A stretch of DNA of 64,000 nucleotides from Stenogyne calaminthoides (GCA_037126765.1 JBBCBC010000024.1:19875554-19939553), one strand, 5' to 3'. Counted from the first letter of the stretch, positions 10,115 to 21,355 are shown. The notes: a model not told the origin generated them from the letters alone. Made by a program: numbers and translations.

Positions 10115-12018
10115 GAGGAGTTTTGGGCAGAAGAGGGTGTTGAATTTGGATGCTTTTTAAGGATTAGGAAAAAAGAGGTTGAGGATCAAACAGTCTGAGT
10201 TTGATGCCTTAGTGAATAAAAAGATTGTTGAAAGGAAGGTTACCACTCAACCTGAAGGGGAAGTCAGCACTCAGGACAAAAATGATCAGGAAAGATTCCT
10301 GAAGCAGGTACTAAGGTTGCTAAGTGGAGTGTGAATGCAACCATTCAGGAGGAACAAGTTCAGGATGTTCCTGCCCTACAGCTGATTACTTTTGGAGAAA
10401 CAGTTCATTACAGCAAGAGCCTACTACTACCCTGATAGAAATTGCTGATGCTGGTGTTCAGACCGATGCTGAAGAACAAGTCCCTCCACAACCAACTGTT
10501 GATCTTACTCCTATAATGGATAAGCTTACCAAGCTTGAGCCTCTGGTGGACCAAGTGTCAAAAGCTTGCTTATGCTCAAACCTCTCAGAGCAAATCTATT
10601 GAAATGCTGAGTACATCCATGGTAACAACTGATCAGGTAACTTTATTATCTACTTCTCTTGATAATAAATTTGCTAAAATGGATACTAGACTGGAGGAAA
10701 TGTCTAAGGATGTGCTGCGAGAGATGGAGAGGAGATTTGAGCTGAGATCAAAGATGTTGGAGGATTTGATGAAGGCAAAAACTGAGGAACTTGTTAAAGC
10801 TGTTGTTGAGGAAATGAGTTCTTCACTCATGGAGAAAATGCGCACAACATATGGTGGTCTTGCCGAAGATACATCAACTGGTTTAAATGTGCTACAAAGG
10901 ATGTAGGATGAAAACTTTCTTATAGCTGTTGAGCTGAGATCTGTTGGGAGGGAGCAAATGCACATGAACCGAACCCTGTCTACAATTCTTAAAGATTATG
11001 ATGCCAAAAAGGGGGAAAGTTATGATAGACTTGCTCCTTTGCCTGCATTAGAAAAGAAATAGCCTAAAGCTGAGGTGATCATTCACCGAGGAGGAAAAAG
11101 GAAGGAGCCTGAAGTACTGATTCATCCTGAAGATGCCAAGGAGGTGTTAGAACAAAGGACTAAAAGGCAGAGAGCTAAAGAATCGAGCAAGATGGGAGAA
11201 GCTCATGGTATCCTGAACCCTCCGAAACCATTTGTTGCTTTTGTTGAAAAACCTACACTGAAGAAGAAGGAAGCTGAGAAGCCAATCAGGAGTAAATTAT
11301 TTGAAGAATTCTCTGAGGCAGATATTGCTGAAGCCCAAAGAAGTGAAGAGTCTGAAGCTGATGACCTGTTTAAAGAAGGCTTTGGGGAATATGATGTTGC
11401 CACTAAGAGAATCAATTGGGACTAGCACAACTCAGTGAAAATGATGGAAGCTGAAAAGAGAAGGAAGGCTGCTGCTTCTGTGTCAGGAGTAGAGATGACC
11501 AGAGAAGCAAGAGAGGAAGCAAAAAGGATCAGGGGTGGATTTCAGAGGTTCGTCCTCAGGAGGAGAGGTACTAAATCGAGGAAGAGGCAATGGCCTCATA
11601 CTGACAAGTAGATGCCCATTGAGATGAATGATAAGTGGGAGCAAGCCAAGAGGGAATTTGTGTTTAACTATGACATCTTACAAGCTTGGCCTCATTCTAT
11701 CTCTGACAAAGATGATGCATTCATTGCATATCTGTTGAGAAATTTCACTGATATGTGTCAAAAGTGGTTTGATTTATTTGACATTCTGGGATATCAGTTG
11801 AAGGCTCCAGGGCAAATGAAGTACCCACACTCAAGTTCAAGAATAGAATGATCAATTATGACTTCATATATGCAGACTTTGTGGATCAAGCAGAATATCT
11901 TGGACTGACTGGAAATGATGCGAGGGTCATTCAGGAGAGAGAAGAGCTGAAGAAGAGATATTTTGGAATGTTCAACCTGGATCCTCCATCTGATGAAATT
12001 GAGTCTGAGGAAGAATGA
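10115..12018 (+). pseudogene. accessory gene X of element B (3' half)
   Basis: Starts mid-gene at the insertion point of element A. The first codons (EEFWAEEG, then SEFDALVNKKI) match element C where it reads FRGEDWWNEE and SDFDELVRKKL. It continues through a coiled-coil section (10470-10905), a lysine-rich section (11075-11425) and the C-terminal domain (MPIEMNDKWEQAKREF at 11612), ending at TGA 12016-12018. Stops or shifts near 10600, 10905, 11060, 11423 and 11609 show it is not functional. It is much more diverged from C than A is, so B is the older insertion. Confidence 0.75.
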
Positions 12019-12270
12019 AGTTATATTCCTGATGTTCAGTAGAGTAGTATAAAAATTTGTATCTTGTACTTATGATCTTATCTATCAATGAAAAACTCTA
12101 CTGATATTATTGTTCTGAAAAGATAATATCTCATTATCTTACTGATGTTTTTCCTTATTATAACTATTGGTTACTTGTCTTAGGAAATGAAAACCTGAGT
12201 AGAAGTTAGGTTTTGTTTTCCTTTTGATACTGTAACAAAATGGTTTTGGCATCATCATATAAGGGGAAAT
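12019..12270 (+). other. 3' untranslated region and polypurine tract of element B
   Basis: AT-rich, non-coding. It ends in AAGGGGAAAT at 12261-12270 immediately before TGTTGGGAG, which serves as the polypurine tract. Only one good tract is visible here. Confidence 0.65.
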
Positions 12271-14030
12271 TGTTGGGAGATGAATTTAATAAAGATTTTG
12301 ATTAGATCTCAAAATCACTGAGTATGATAGGTATCAGAACATTTTGATAGATCAGGATCAGGTTCTATATAGTTGATAGGAACAGGACTATCTGCATCAT
12401 GTATAGTTAGCATATATAGATTAGGATAAATAGGGATACTTCAGAAGACCCTAAAGACTAGAAGATTCTGAAGACAGAAGGCCCTGAAGACTGAAGATTC
12501 TGAAGACTGAAGATCCTGAAGGTTGTTTTGTACTGACCCAAAAGACCCTGAACAGCTATTTCTGAGTAAATAGTGTTTTGTTCATTCTTAGTACAAACAA
12601 AGAGAATGTTATACATTCGTGGACATTAAGGAGCATATCAGTTCAATGTAGTTGACTTGAAAAGAGGCGTTTTGTTTGTCTCTGTTCAAAGGAAGATTTC
12701 AACAATTGAAGAGGCAACAACAGCGTACTTTACTGACACTGAAAGCGACATATCTTTGATGAAATATCAGGAATGATATCTTCCAGTTCACAGAAAGTGG
12801 TGATTGGTTGGCTTGGTTACTTGTTACCCAAACTATGCAAGGGAGTATTCAAACCCTAAAATAGTCGTTAATTACTAACCAAATAAGGAAACCTTTGATG
12901 CTATCTCTTCCAACGGATAGTTTTTCAAGAGTGACCTTGCTGAGTTGCCTATAAATACCAGTGACCTTCACCATTTCAAGGTCACGAGAAATCAAGCAAC
13001 TCCAGAGCTCATTACTATTCAAGTTTACTTTGTGAAGCACTCGAAACCCTAAGAATTTCCTAAGTATTTCATCTTTCAAGAAAGCTCATTTACTAAGCCC
13101 AGATTCAAAACATATTCAAAGCTTTGTTAAAGATATCCTAGCCTTTTACCTTGTGGTTATTGTAAAAGGATAACTCACCTTAGTTGGAAACCAACCAAAA
13201 ACCCAAACCCTTTTGTTAGGCAGTTTGAGTGTGTAGTTGTTGGAGAGTGAGAGTTGTAAATAGTGAGTAAGCTGCAGGTGTTCAGCTTGAAAGCTCTAGA
13301 GAAGAAGTTAGTAAGCTGCTTGAGTTCAGTCTGAAAGCTTGTGTGTGTTGACTTATTAAGTTGCAGTATAGTTCAGCCTGAAAACTCTTAGAAGAAAGTT
13401 AGTAAGCTGCTGAGTTCAGTCTGAAAGCTTAAGGTAGTAGTAGTAGTGTGTTAAGGAATTTCTCTTAGGATCAGAGAGAGTGGACGTAGGAGCTTGAGTC
13501 TCTGAACCACTATAACTTGCTGTGTTGTTTGCTTTCTGTTTGCATTTATACTGTTGCATATTTTTTTACTGAAAGCATACTCAGTTTTCTGATATTCAGT
13601 TGGAATCAATCCACTGAAGTTGCATTAAGTTGATCACAGCCTTAACCACTATTTCACTGGGAAACAAGATTTTCAGCAAAGTAAAACGAGTATAAACATA
13701 GGTCCTACACATTCCGCACTCTAGATAAGCTAGTATAGATAGTTGTCAAACTGATCAACTCACGAGAGTAGTCAGTAAGATCATTATCTACTCCAAGCTT
13801 ATTTGGACTATGTTTTAAAACTCAGATCAGTTGAGCTAATCTGAAGTCTCTTAAAGCCGCTCAGTGTTATTGTCTCAGTAGACTTTGACTCAGGGCAATT
13901 TGTGCTTCTCAAGACTAATTTTCAGGACATCCTGACTCACTGATTATAGTGTTGCTGTAAAAGTTTAAAAATTCACTATACACGTGTATTCTCCCCCATA
14001 CACGTGTAAGACTCGTTTACCCCGGGACCA
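12271..14030 (+). repeat. 3' LTR of element B (~1760 bp)
   Basis: Begins TGTTGGGAGATGAATTTAAT like the LTR of A and has the same order of landmarks: GAAGA-type repeats at 12440-12520, TATAAATA at 12950-12957, tandem array 13250-13440, core motif 13485-13515, terminal hairpin 13979-14008. It ends at GGGACCA; the expected final ACA reads AAA, so the exact end is uncertain by a few bases. The target duplication cannot be seen because the 5' end lies outside the window. Confidence 0.85.
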
Positions 14031-14600
14031 AAATTCCTATTCTTGGCTCAACTACCACGCACATGCACTTCGTGATGAACCCAATTCAAGCCAAGCGTCG
14101 GTCATGGTCAAAGTTCATCACTCCACACATGTCGTGCGTATTGATCTCAAGTCAATGGAGTATCACATCGCTCCCACTAACCGAGACACCCGTAGACACA
14201 TATAGTGAAACTACATCAAACTGTTTCTCGGATGGTTATACCAATACCCTTTAAGGTATTTGTGCATCCATCATGAGATACCTAGTATCTCGTAGTAAGT
14301 GAGATCTTACTACACTCTCTGAGAGTATGATGCAGACAGCACACCAATCTCAATTCCATCATCAATATTACATTTTTGATGATCCTTGATCGAGGCTATT
14401 TGAGAATCATGCTCAAGTCATCTGATTTCTCACAATCTTAATGACATTAGTAATTCATGGGAACACAGGTAAGAACAAATGCAAACAACTAAACATAATA
14501 TTCAAACAAGTGTAACGCCATACATTAACATTATGTACTTACAAAGGATTGTGTCTAGGACACTAACACTAACACTCAGCTCTCAGGAGCTGAAAGAAGG
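14031..14600 (-). mobile_element. probable old copia LTR/leader fragment
   Basis: Non-coding and unlike the surrounding LTR family. Read on the minus strand it starts near 14580 with TGTTAGTGTTAGTGTCC and CTAGACACAATCC, the look of a TG-starting copia LTR of another family, and runs to the border of element B. I could not find its other end or a duplication, so this is a weak call. Confidence 0.3.
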
Positions 14601-14793
14601 AGAATGAAGGGCAAATGAGTTATTTAATTGTCCTTTTTGTAGGGTTGTAAGGGGAAAAAACATTTGTACTAATTGTTTAAAATTTACCCACTTTGTACGT
14701 AGATGTTTTTTCCCTAATTATTAAGCTACATCTCAATAGGATTTATTAACCTTAACTTCATTATATATAAAAATATTTGAAAAAATATCGATT
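14601..14793. other. AT-rich intergenic stretch
   Basis: Spacer before the tRNA gene. I see no coding frame or repeat in it. Confidence 0.4.
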
Positions 14794-14866
14794 GGGGATG
14801 TATCTCAAATGGTAGAGTGTTTACTTTGCATGCGAGAGGCACGGGGTTCGATCCCCCGCATCTCCA
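14794..14866 (+). tRNA. tRNA-Ala(TGC), probably decayed
   Basis: A 73-base cloverleaf: acceptor GGGGATG pairs with CATCTCC, discriminator A, T-arm CGGGG-TTCGATC-CCCCG intact, anticodon loop TTTGCAT giving TGC (alanine). The B box GGTTCGATCCC (14845-14855) is intact. The D and anticodon arms are damaged: positions 10 and 25 are T opposite T, and the anticodon stem TTTAC/GCGAG has two G-T wobbles and an A-C mismatch. Compared with the usual plant sequence, most changes are C-to-T or G-to-A. It is likely a pseudogene or poorly functional, although identity and boundaries are clear. Confidence 0.85.
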
Positions 14867-14880
14867 CTCTCCAATTGAAC

Positions 14881-14887
14881 TTTTTTT
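14881..14887 (+). terminator. Pol III terminator
   Basis: Run of seven T starting 15 bases after the tRNA, the usual RNA polymerase III stop. Confidence 0.65.
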
Positions 14888-14915
14888 ATGAACCCTTTTT
14901 TCATATAATTTTTTT

Positions 14916-15334
14916 AGAGAAAATATTATTTTTAGTCATGTAACTTCGGATAATTTTATTTGTAGTTCTATAACTTTTTACTTTTTCAATTTTAGTCCTG
15001 AATGTATTAATTTCAGTCATTTTTTGTCTTAAATTTTAAAATCAAGCCGGAATCTCGGCGGAATAAGCATGTGCGCCTCACGTGACACTTCAAAATTGAT
15101 CTTTTTTTTGATACATGACAGTCTACTTGTGTAGATTGTCGAAATTTTTAAAAAAAATTATTCATTAAGTGTCACGTGAGGTGTACATGCTTATTTTGGC
15201 GAGATTTTAAAATTTCCGACCAAAAAGGTCGAAAATTGACACATTTAAGACTAACATTAAAAAAGTTAAAAGTTATATATAGGACTAGAAATGAAATCTT
15301 CCAATATTACAGGACTAAAAATAATATTTTCTCT
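14916..15334. mobile_element. fold-back MITE 1 (419 bp)
   Basis: The 22-bp ends are perfect inverted repeats (AGAGAAAATATT ... AATATTTTCTCT), and pairing continues inward, for example GCCTCACGTGACACT near 15072 against AGTGTCACGTGAGG near 15169, leaving a loop of roughly 70 bases. It is flanked by the direct repeat ATTTTTTT at 14908-14915 and 15335-15342, extendable to nine bases. An 8- or 9-base duplication suggests a hAT- or Mutator-type non-autonomous element; the low-complexity site makes the length ambiguous. Confidence 0.8.
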
Positions 15335-15354
15335 ATTTTTTTATATACCCCAAA

Positions 15355-15644
15355 ATCCGTCTATCTACAAATCATCTCTACAAATGAAATGGATAAAAAC
15401 AATAATTTGTCATTATTGAATTTTTATCCCCAACTTGGTATAATTTTTTCATTATTTGGATAAGAATGGGAATTAAATACTTATCCTCAACTAATTGAGT
15501 AGCAAATCTCCCTTGCTAACTTCAAATCATCTATACAAATGAAATGGGAAGAAATATTAATATGTCATTATTGAGTTTTTATCCAAAACCCAACTTGGGA
15601 TAATATTTTCATTATTTGGATAAGAATGTGAATTAATTAAATAT
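15355..15644 (+). repeat. ~150-bp tandem repeat, units 1 and most of 2
   Basis: Two copies of a unit containing TACAAATGAAATGG, TTGTCATTATTGA and ATTATTTGGATAAGAATG. Unit 2 is interrupted at 15645 and resumes at 19223 (see MITE 2). A partial third unit follows at 19251. Non-coding. Confidence 0.75.
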
Positions 15645-15759
15645 GAGTGTGTCTCTTGTGCATCCAAGTGCACTGTGCACTCATACAATTAAATGACCCA
15701 TTTAAAAAAATACTTGACCCATTAAATATATTAAATATATTTTGTAGATACATGAATAG

Positions 15760-18700
15760 TGTTGGGATATTTTAGTTTTGATGAATTATGCCAAAACATT
15801 ATCAACTTGTGCTTTTGAAGCTAATCTACAGATAACAAGTTGAGGGGGAACGAGAGAACAAATTGAGGGGAACTCACGAAATCGGACGTGATGATCGAGA
15901 TCGACGAGGTTGCGACCAGATCGACGAGATCGAATGAAAAGATGAGTTCCGAGTTAATCGATGAGCCGAGCAAAATCGGAAGAGAAAAAAAAAGCCGTAC
16001 CGACGTCGGAAGATCGGATGACGGATGATCGATTAGATGACCGGAAGAACAAACGAAATGATCCGGTGATCGAGATGACCGACGAAAGAAATCGACGGAA
16101 GATCGAAGAGAAGGTTGCGGTCGTAAGAGGAAGCAGATGAGATCGATCGAGATCGACGTGATCGAGATCGATATGAAGATGAGCAGATGATCAAGATCGA
16201 CGCGATTGAGATCGGATGTGCTAAACCGATATGCTAACCTAATATGCTAACCTTGATGTACTAACTGATGCGATATCTTGATATCTTGACTGATGCTATA
16301 ATCGATCCGATCATGGAGCCGACCGGAGCGAGAAGAAATCGATATCGAGAACTAAAATCGCATACCGGATCGTAAAAGAAGTCATCCAAGAGAAGTCATC
16401 CAAGTCATATTCATCGAGAATCGAAATGCTACCGATGATCGGTTAGCGAAAAGCTAGTGACTGAGGGTCGATTAATCAAGATTAAGAACTCGGTCGACTG
16501 AACTTGTCGATTATGCTTGATCGGACAAGGTCCGTTTGAGAAGTCACCAAGGCTCGGATAGACTGAAGGCTCGATGGAATCAAGACACTTGAGACTCGAG
16601 AATCTGAATGATTCCAAGGCGAGGAATCTGAGGAATATAGCCGTTAGAATCAGCTGACGTGGACCAACGAGAGGAAGAGAACTAGCCTAGAAAAGCTGCA
16701 AGAAGCTACAAAATAGTATGGATTTGAATGTGACTCCATCCAACGGTAACATTCAAATCCACACTATAAGTACAAGTTCTTCCTTCATTATTTGTGTGGA
16801 TGTGTGGAGAATATGCAAAAGATGCTACAGAGCCAAGAGCCTTATATTCAAGCATTCCCACCATAGAACACTGAACAAGAAATACACGCATATGATGGTC
16901 CCGATTTTGAAAACCCATTTTACGCGTGCGGAAGCAAACATTTCGTGCGATGCATATAAAACAGGGGTGAGGGCAGAGTGATTACAGATTTTTGCATTTT
17001 AAGCTCATGTGTGTTGTTTTGCTTATAAACGAATGCATATGACAATATAAGAACATAAAGCAGTAAACAACACAACAATTTATAGTGGTTCGGACAACTC
17101 GTCCTACATCCACTCTTCCCTTCATGGGGCACCAACTTAACCAATTGGACTTAGTTTAACATGTTAGTCCCACACCCAACAGATGTTTACCGAGTTCACA
17201 CTCAAACGGGACTTATCACCCTCACGGGATTGCCTACCCTCCCTTTCGGGATTGCTAGATGTTTACCGAGTTCACACTCACCTACAAACTTAACCGACTC
17301 TTGAGTTTGGGTATAAGATTGTTTGGTTTCCAAGTAGGGTGAGATTTTCCCTTACATTTGTTTAGCCTCAATGCTAAGGTTGGGAAAATCTCTCTAAGCT
17401 TAGGATATGGCATTTATGCTTAGATCTAGGGTAGAACACTCTTGAATATATGCGTGTATTTCTTGCTCTGTGTTCTATGGTGGAAAGGCTAGATGATTTG
17501 GCTCTGTAGCTTCAATGGTGTTTTTCACGCATTTCTCACACCTTCCACACATGATAATGATGGAAGAACTTGTATTTATAGTGTGGATTTGAATGTTACC
17601 GTTGGAAGGAGTCACATTCAAATCCATACTATTCTGTAGCTTTTTGCAGCTTTTCCAGGCTGGTTGTCTTCCTTTCATTGGTCCACGTCAGCTGAATCTA
17701 ATGGCTATATTCTTCAGGATTGTCTGATCCTCAGCTTCTTCAAACTCAGGCTTCCTTGGACTCAGGATTCTTGATTCAGCGGACTTCTCTTCAGCGGACC
17801 TTGTCGATCGAGGACATCTTGACACTCGAGTTTGACCGAGTTCAAATCTTCTTCGTCTTCGGACATCGACCCTCGGTCACTAGCTTTTCGAGCTAACCGA
17901 TCATCATTAGCGTTTTGATTCTCAGTGAACATGACTTCAGATGACTTCTCTTCTGATGACTTCTTTCCTGATCTGGTATCAGATTTACGGTTTCGATATC
18001 GATTTCTTCTACTTTGATATGATCGGCTCACATGATCGGATCAATATAGCATCAGTCGAGATATCGGTTTATCTGCATCGATTAATACATCGAGTTAGCA
18101 TATTAGGTTAGCATATCGGTTTAGCACATCCGATCTCAATCACTTCTGATTTTGATCATCTGCTCATCTTCATATCTGATCTCGATCACGTCGATCTCGA
18201 TCGGTCTCATCTCTCCTCTTACGATCTGCAACCTTCTCTTACGATCTTACGGTTAGTTTCTTTTCGATCGGCTTATGCGCTCTTTCCGATCACCGATCGG
18301 CTAAATGCATTCTTCGATCATCCGCTTAGCTTTTCTTCTCTTGATTTTGCTCGGCTCATCGATTAACTCCGAACTCATCTTACTCATCCGATCTCGATCG
18401 GTCTAAATCTCGATTCGTGAGTTCCCCCTCAATTTGTTCTCTCATTCCCCTCAACTTGTTATCTGTAAATCAGCTTCAAAAACACAAGTTGATAATGTTT
18501 TGGCATAATTCATCAAAACTAAAATATCCCAACAGCATATATTCAAAGAGTGTTCTAGAACCCAATCTAAGCAACCCACGATGTATCCTAAGCTTAGAGA
18601 GATTTTCTCAACCTTAGCATTGAGGCTAAACAAATGTAAGGGAAAATCTCACCATAGTTGAAAACAAACAAACCTTACCCAAATCGGTTTGATAGGATAA

Positions 18701-19150
18701 GTTTGTAGGTGAGTGTGAACTTCGGAAACATCTAGCAATCCCGAAAGGGAGGGTAGGCAATCCCGTGAGGGAGATAAGTCCCGTTTGAGTGTGAACTCGG
18801 TAAACATCTATAGGCGATCCCGTAAGGGTGATAAGTCCCGTTTGAGTGTGAACTCGGTAAACATCTGTTGGGTGTTGGACTAACACGTTAAACTAAGTCC
18901 AGTTGGTTAAGTAGGTGCCCCTGATGATAGGGAAGAGTGGATGTAGGAGTTGGACTCCGAACCACTATAAAATCGTGTGTTCTTTACTGCTTTATGTTCT
19001 TACTTGCCATATGCATTCGATTAAGCAAAACACACATTGTTCTTAAAAGCGAAAAATCTGGAATCACTCTGCCCTCACCCCTGTTTTATATGCATTAAAT
19101 GAAATGTTTGCTTCCGCACGCGCAAAATCGATTTTAATCGGGACCTCACA
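15760..19150 (+). mobile_element. solo LTR (+), ~1744 bp, interrupted
   Basis: Starts TGTTGGGATATT and ends CGGGACCTCACA, flanked by AATAG at 15755-15759 and 19151-19155, with no internal region, so a solo LTR left by LTR-LTR recombination. It is split by the minus-strand solo LTR at 16893-18534. It has the core motif at 18935-18970. The stretch 15880-16620 is dense in GATCGA words, unlike the rest. Confidence 0.9.
16893..18534 (-). mobile_element. solo LTR (-), 1642 bp, inserted in a sister LTR
   Basis: The reverse-oriented copy starts (on minus) TGTTGGGATATT at 18534 and ends GGGACCATCA at 16893. It is flanked by GCATA at 16888-16892 and 18535-18539. Landmarks are the TATA box at 17573-17580 and core motif at 17081-17115. 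Together with the host LTR it forms a large inverted repeat, for example 15760-15880 against 18415-18534. Confidence 0.9.
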
Positions 19151-19222
19151 AATAGGGTCGGGGTGAGTGCACGGATTTTAAATCCGAGCACCAGTTGCAC
19201 ATGAGACTTTGTCATTAAATAT

Positions 19223-19320
19223 TTATCCCCAATTAGTTGAGTAGTAAATCACTTCAAATCATGATACAAATGAAATGGGTAAAAACATTAATTTGTCATT
19301 ATTGAATTTCTCCTCAAATT
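19223..19320 (+). repeat. ~150-bp tandem repeat, end of unit 2 and partial unit 3
   Basis: Resumes at TTATCCCCAATTAGTTGAGT and repeats ACAAATGAAATGG and TTGTCATTATTGAATTT, continuing the array broken at 15644. Bases 19321-19437 are unremarkable AT-rich sequence. Confidence 0.7.
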
Positions 19321-19447
19321 ATTTTCAAGGTAATAGGCGTAACATCAGTTTCCTATTCTTGAATCTATATCAATTTCCCCAAAATACAAAAATCAAAATG
19401 GAACATTAAGAAAAAAACCTAATTATCTCTCACCTAATCCCTAATTA

Positions 19448-19951
19448 TGAATTTGATCATATTCCCGCAGGTGGACACAAACTTGTATGTCCACCATTTA
19501 TGTGACTCGTCACATATACAAGGTCCTCACCATCATTAATATAATTGATTTCTATTTAATCTTCTAATTTATATATATTCCATACTTTACCCAATTTTAT
19601 TAATTATATTAATTTTTTTACTCGACCTGGATTCAACCCGACCCGAACCCGAACCCCGTCCGAATGGTTCATGGTTTAGGGTTCATAGTTTATATAATTA
19701 AAAGTTTTTACGCGACCCGGACCCAACTCGACCAGCACCCGAATTCGGTCCGAGTGGTTCATGGTTCACCCGACCCGAATGGTTCATGGTTTAGGGTTCA
19801 TAGTTTAGGGTTCAGGTTTATATAATTAATGAGAAGATTGAATTAATTAAAGAAATTAATTAAATGATGGTGACACATTGCATATGTGGTGCGCCACATA
19901 AGCGGTAGATATATAAGTTTGTGTCCACCTGCGGACATATGATCAAATTCA
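19448..19951. mobile_element. MITE 3 (504 bp) with ~40-bp inverted ends
   Basis: The ends read TGAATTTGATCATAT ... GCAGGTGGACACAAACTT and their near-perfect complement. It is flanked by TCCCTAATTA at 19438-19447 and 19952-19961 (10 bases; the last may be chance beyond a 9-bp duplication). The interior has three partial copies of a unit around GGTTCATGGTTTAGGGTTC and runs of ACCCGA. No coding frame. A Mutator-type MITE is most likely. Confidence 0.8.
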
Positions 19952-19961
19952 TCCCTAATTA

Positions 19962-20574
19962 TCCCTATCCCATTTTAATTCCAGTCCAATCCACTCCTTA
20001 TCACCCCAAGCAAACGCACCTTTTCCGGCGATGCATCCTCCAAAAACTTAACTGTGGAAACTCAGATTGATCAATTGGACTGTGTTAGATTCTCCACAAA
20101 GGTGCGCCACCAATTTAATCGTTATTATTTTCGATTCTATGTATTTCTGATGCCGGAATTATTTCCCGTTTTTTGAAGGCTTCTTTAAAATAGAGATTCT
20201 GATTTGCTTTTACTTTACTATGTTTTGTGCTTTAATTTGTGGACTTGATGAGTTTATTATGTTAATGTGCTCTTTGCTTAGAAACGTTGATTTCCATTGT
20301 TATTTCTATAACAATTGGAATGTGAATTGCTCTATCAATGAATTATGTTTAACTTTCTTCTAAATTGATATGGATATGAATCCTCTTCATTTCCAATTTC
20401 AACCAAAGTGGTCATTTTGAACTGTATTAAAAAAGTTTTATTGGCTGCTAAATCTTGTAAATCATTGCTATGTTTCCTATCTCTAAGCAATGACTGATTT
20501 TTCAACAGTCTTAGTTATCTTTTTTTTTATGTTGGGACCTTGCAATAATTGATGCTCGTCTGTTTCGGATGTAA
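19962..20574 (+). other. single-copy-looking intergenic DNA, possible 5' exon remnant
   Basis: Looks like ordinary genic flank. Bases 20010-20100 are C-rich and end AAAG followed by GTGCGCC, which could be a leader exon with a splice donor, then T-rich intron-like sequence. No coding exon follows on the plus strand, so I do not call a gene. Confidence 0.25.
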
Positions 20575-20756
20575 AGTTAATATCTTACCTCATTGGCATA
20601 GTAGATCATTCATAAAAGAGCGACTTAGTAGTTTGGTATAGAATTAATAGATGACAGGTATGAAAGAAACTCTGAAAGGACGGATGCATTATTATTAGCT
20701 ATTTAGTTTCACCAGATACATGATTAAGGAAAACCCAGACTCTAGATTTCCATAGA

Positions 20757-21277
20757 TTACATGTTGCTAGCCCCTCTACGATCTACATTGTTGTTTGGTA
20801 AAATATTGTTGTCAATTCTAGTTCCCCCATCAGAACTTGGAATGGTAACACCCTCGAACAACTTGCTCAACTCTACATCATTTTGCACGGCCAGTGATAT
20901 ATGTCTCGGTTTAATAATTTTCTTCTTCTCTCCCTTTGCTACTTCACTAGCAAGCTCAAAGACCTAGATCCAAGAAACAGAATATAAATTGAGTAGATCC
21001 AGCAAATACCAAAATATTACTTTTAAAACTAAAAACAAATAAGTGTGATGCGTTTTGTGTAGAGGTTTACCTCGGCAGCAAGGTACTCTAGGACACCAGC
21101 TAGGTAAACAGGGGCAGTCTCAGTAATTCTGTTGGCATACTTCACTTTCCTAAAAAACTTTTCAGTTTTCGAAACAGAGAATTGAAGGCCTACCTTTTTT
21201 GACCGCGAGACAGGTTTGTAAGCCTTGGACTTCCCTTTGCTGCTACTCTTCGTCACAGATTCTTCGGTGGTGCTCAT
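20757..21277 (-). CDS. divergent histone H2A, two exons (137 aa)
   Basis: Exon 1 is 21277-21071 (69 codons), intron 21070-20964 (107 nt, GT...AG), exon 2 20963-20757 ending in TAA. Exon 1 has a Ser/Lys-rich tail and the H2A fold start KPVSRSKKVGLQF, then APVYLAGVLEYLAAE; exon 2 continues VFELASEVAKGE, KPRHISLAVQND and ELSKLFEGVTI. The intron falls inside AAE/V, where I recall plant H2A genes having one. Normally near-fixed residues are changed: PVGR reads SVSK, ERVGAGAPV reads NRITETAPV, one acidic-patch glutamate (NDEE) is valine (NDVE), and the C-terminal docking region is replaced by an Asn-rich tail. It would be a nuclear nucleosome subunit. It is either a specialised variant or a gene under weak constraint; the intact frame and splice sites favour a real gene. 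Confidence 0.8.
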
Positions 21278-21355
21278 TTTTTTTTCACCCTAAAAATGTA
21301 AATGTAATAAATTGGTGAGAGTTGAGCCGTGAGAAAAGAAACCCATATTGATGGA

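Larger units (their letters stand above)
15645..19213. mobile_element. MITE 2 (~173 bp without insertions), host of a solo-LTR nest
   Basis: The outer ends are imperfect inverted repeats (GTCTCTTGTGCA against GTCTCATGTGCA, and a shared GTGCACTCA further in). It is bounded by the 9-bp direct repeat ATTAAATAT at 15636-15644 and 19214-19222. Unit 1 of the tandem repeat has a single ATTAAATAC there, giving an empty-site reference. A 9-bp duplication fits a Mutator-type MITE. All but 173 bp is later insertion. Confidence 0.75.

Noticed and set aside
15880..16620. GATCGA-rich stretch as a satellite or a cluster of regulatory sites.
   Set aside because: The words have no fixed period and the aligned sister LTR has ordinary CAG/CTG words at some of these positions, so sequence distortion is more likely.
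16429..16981. Short open frames inside the solo LTRs.
   Set aside because: They are not shared between the two LTR copies in the same frame and lie in known non-coding LTR sequence.
20010..20110. A 5' coding or leader exon of a host gene on the plus strand.
   Set aside because: No downstream exon, no convincing start codon, and the following sequence runs into the inverted duplication.
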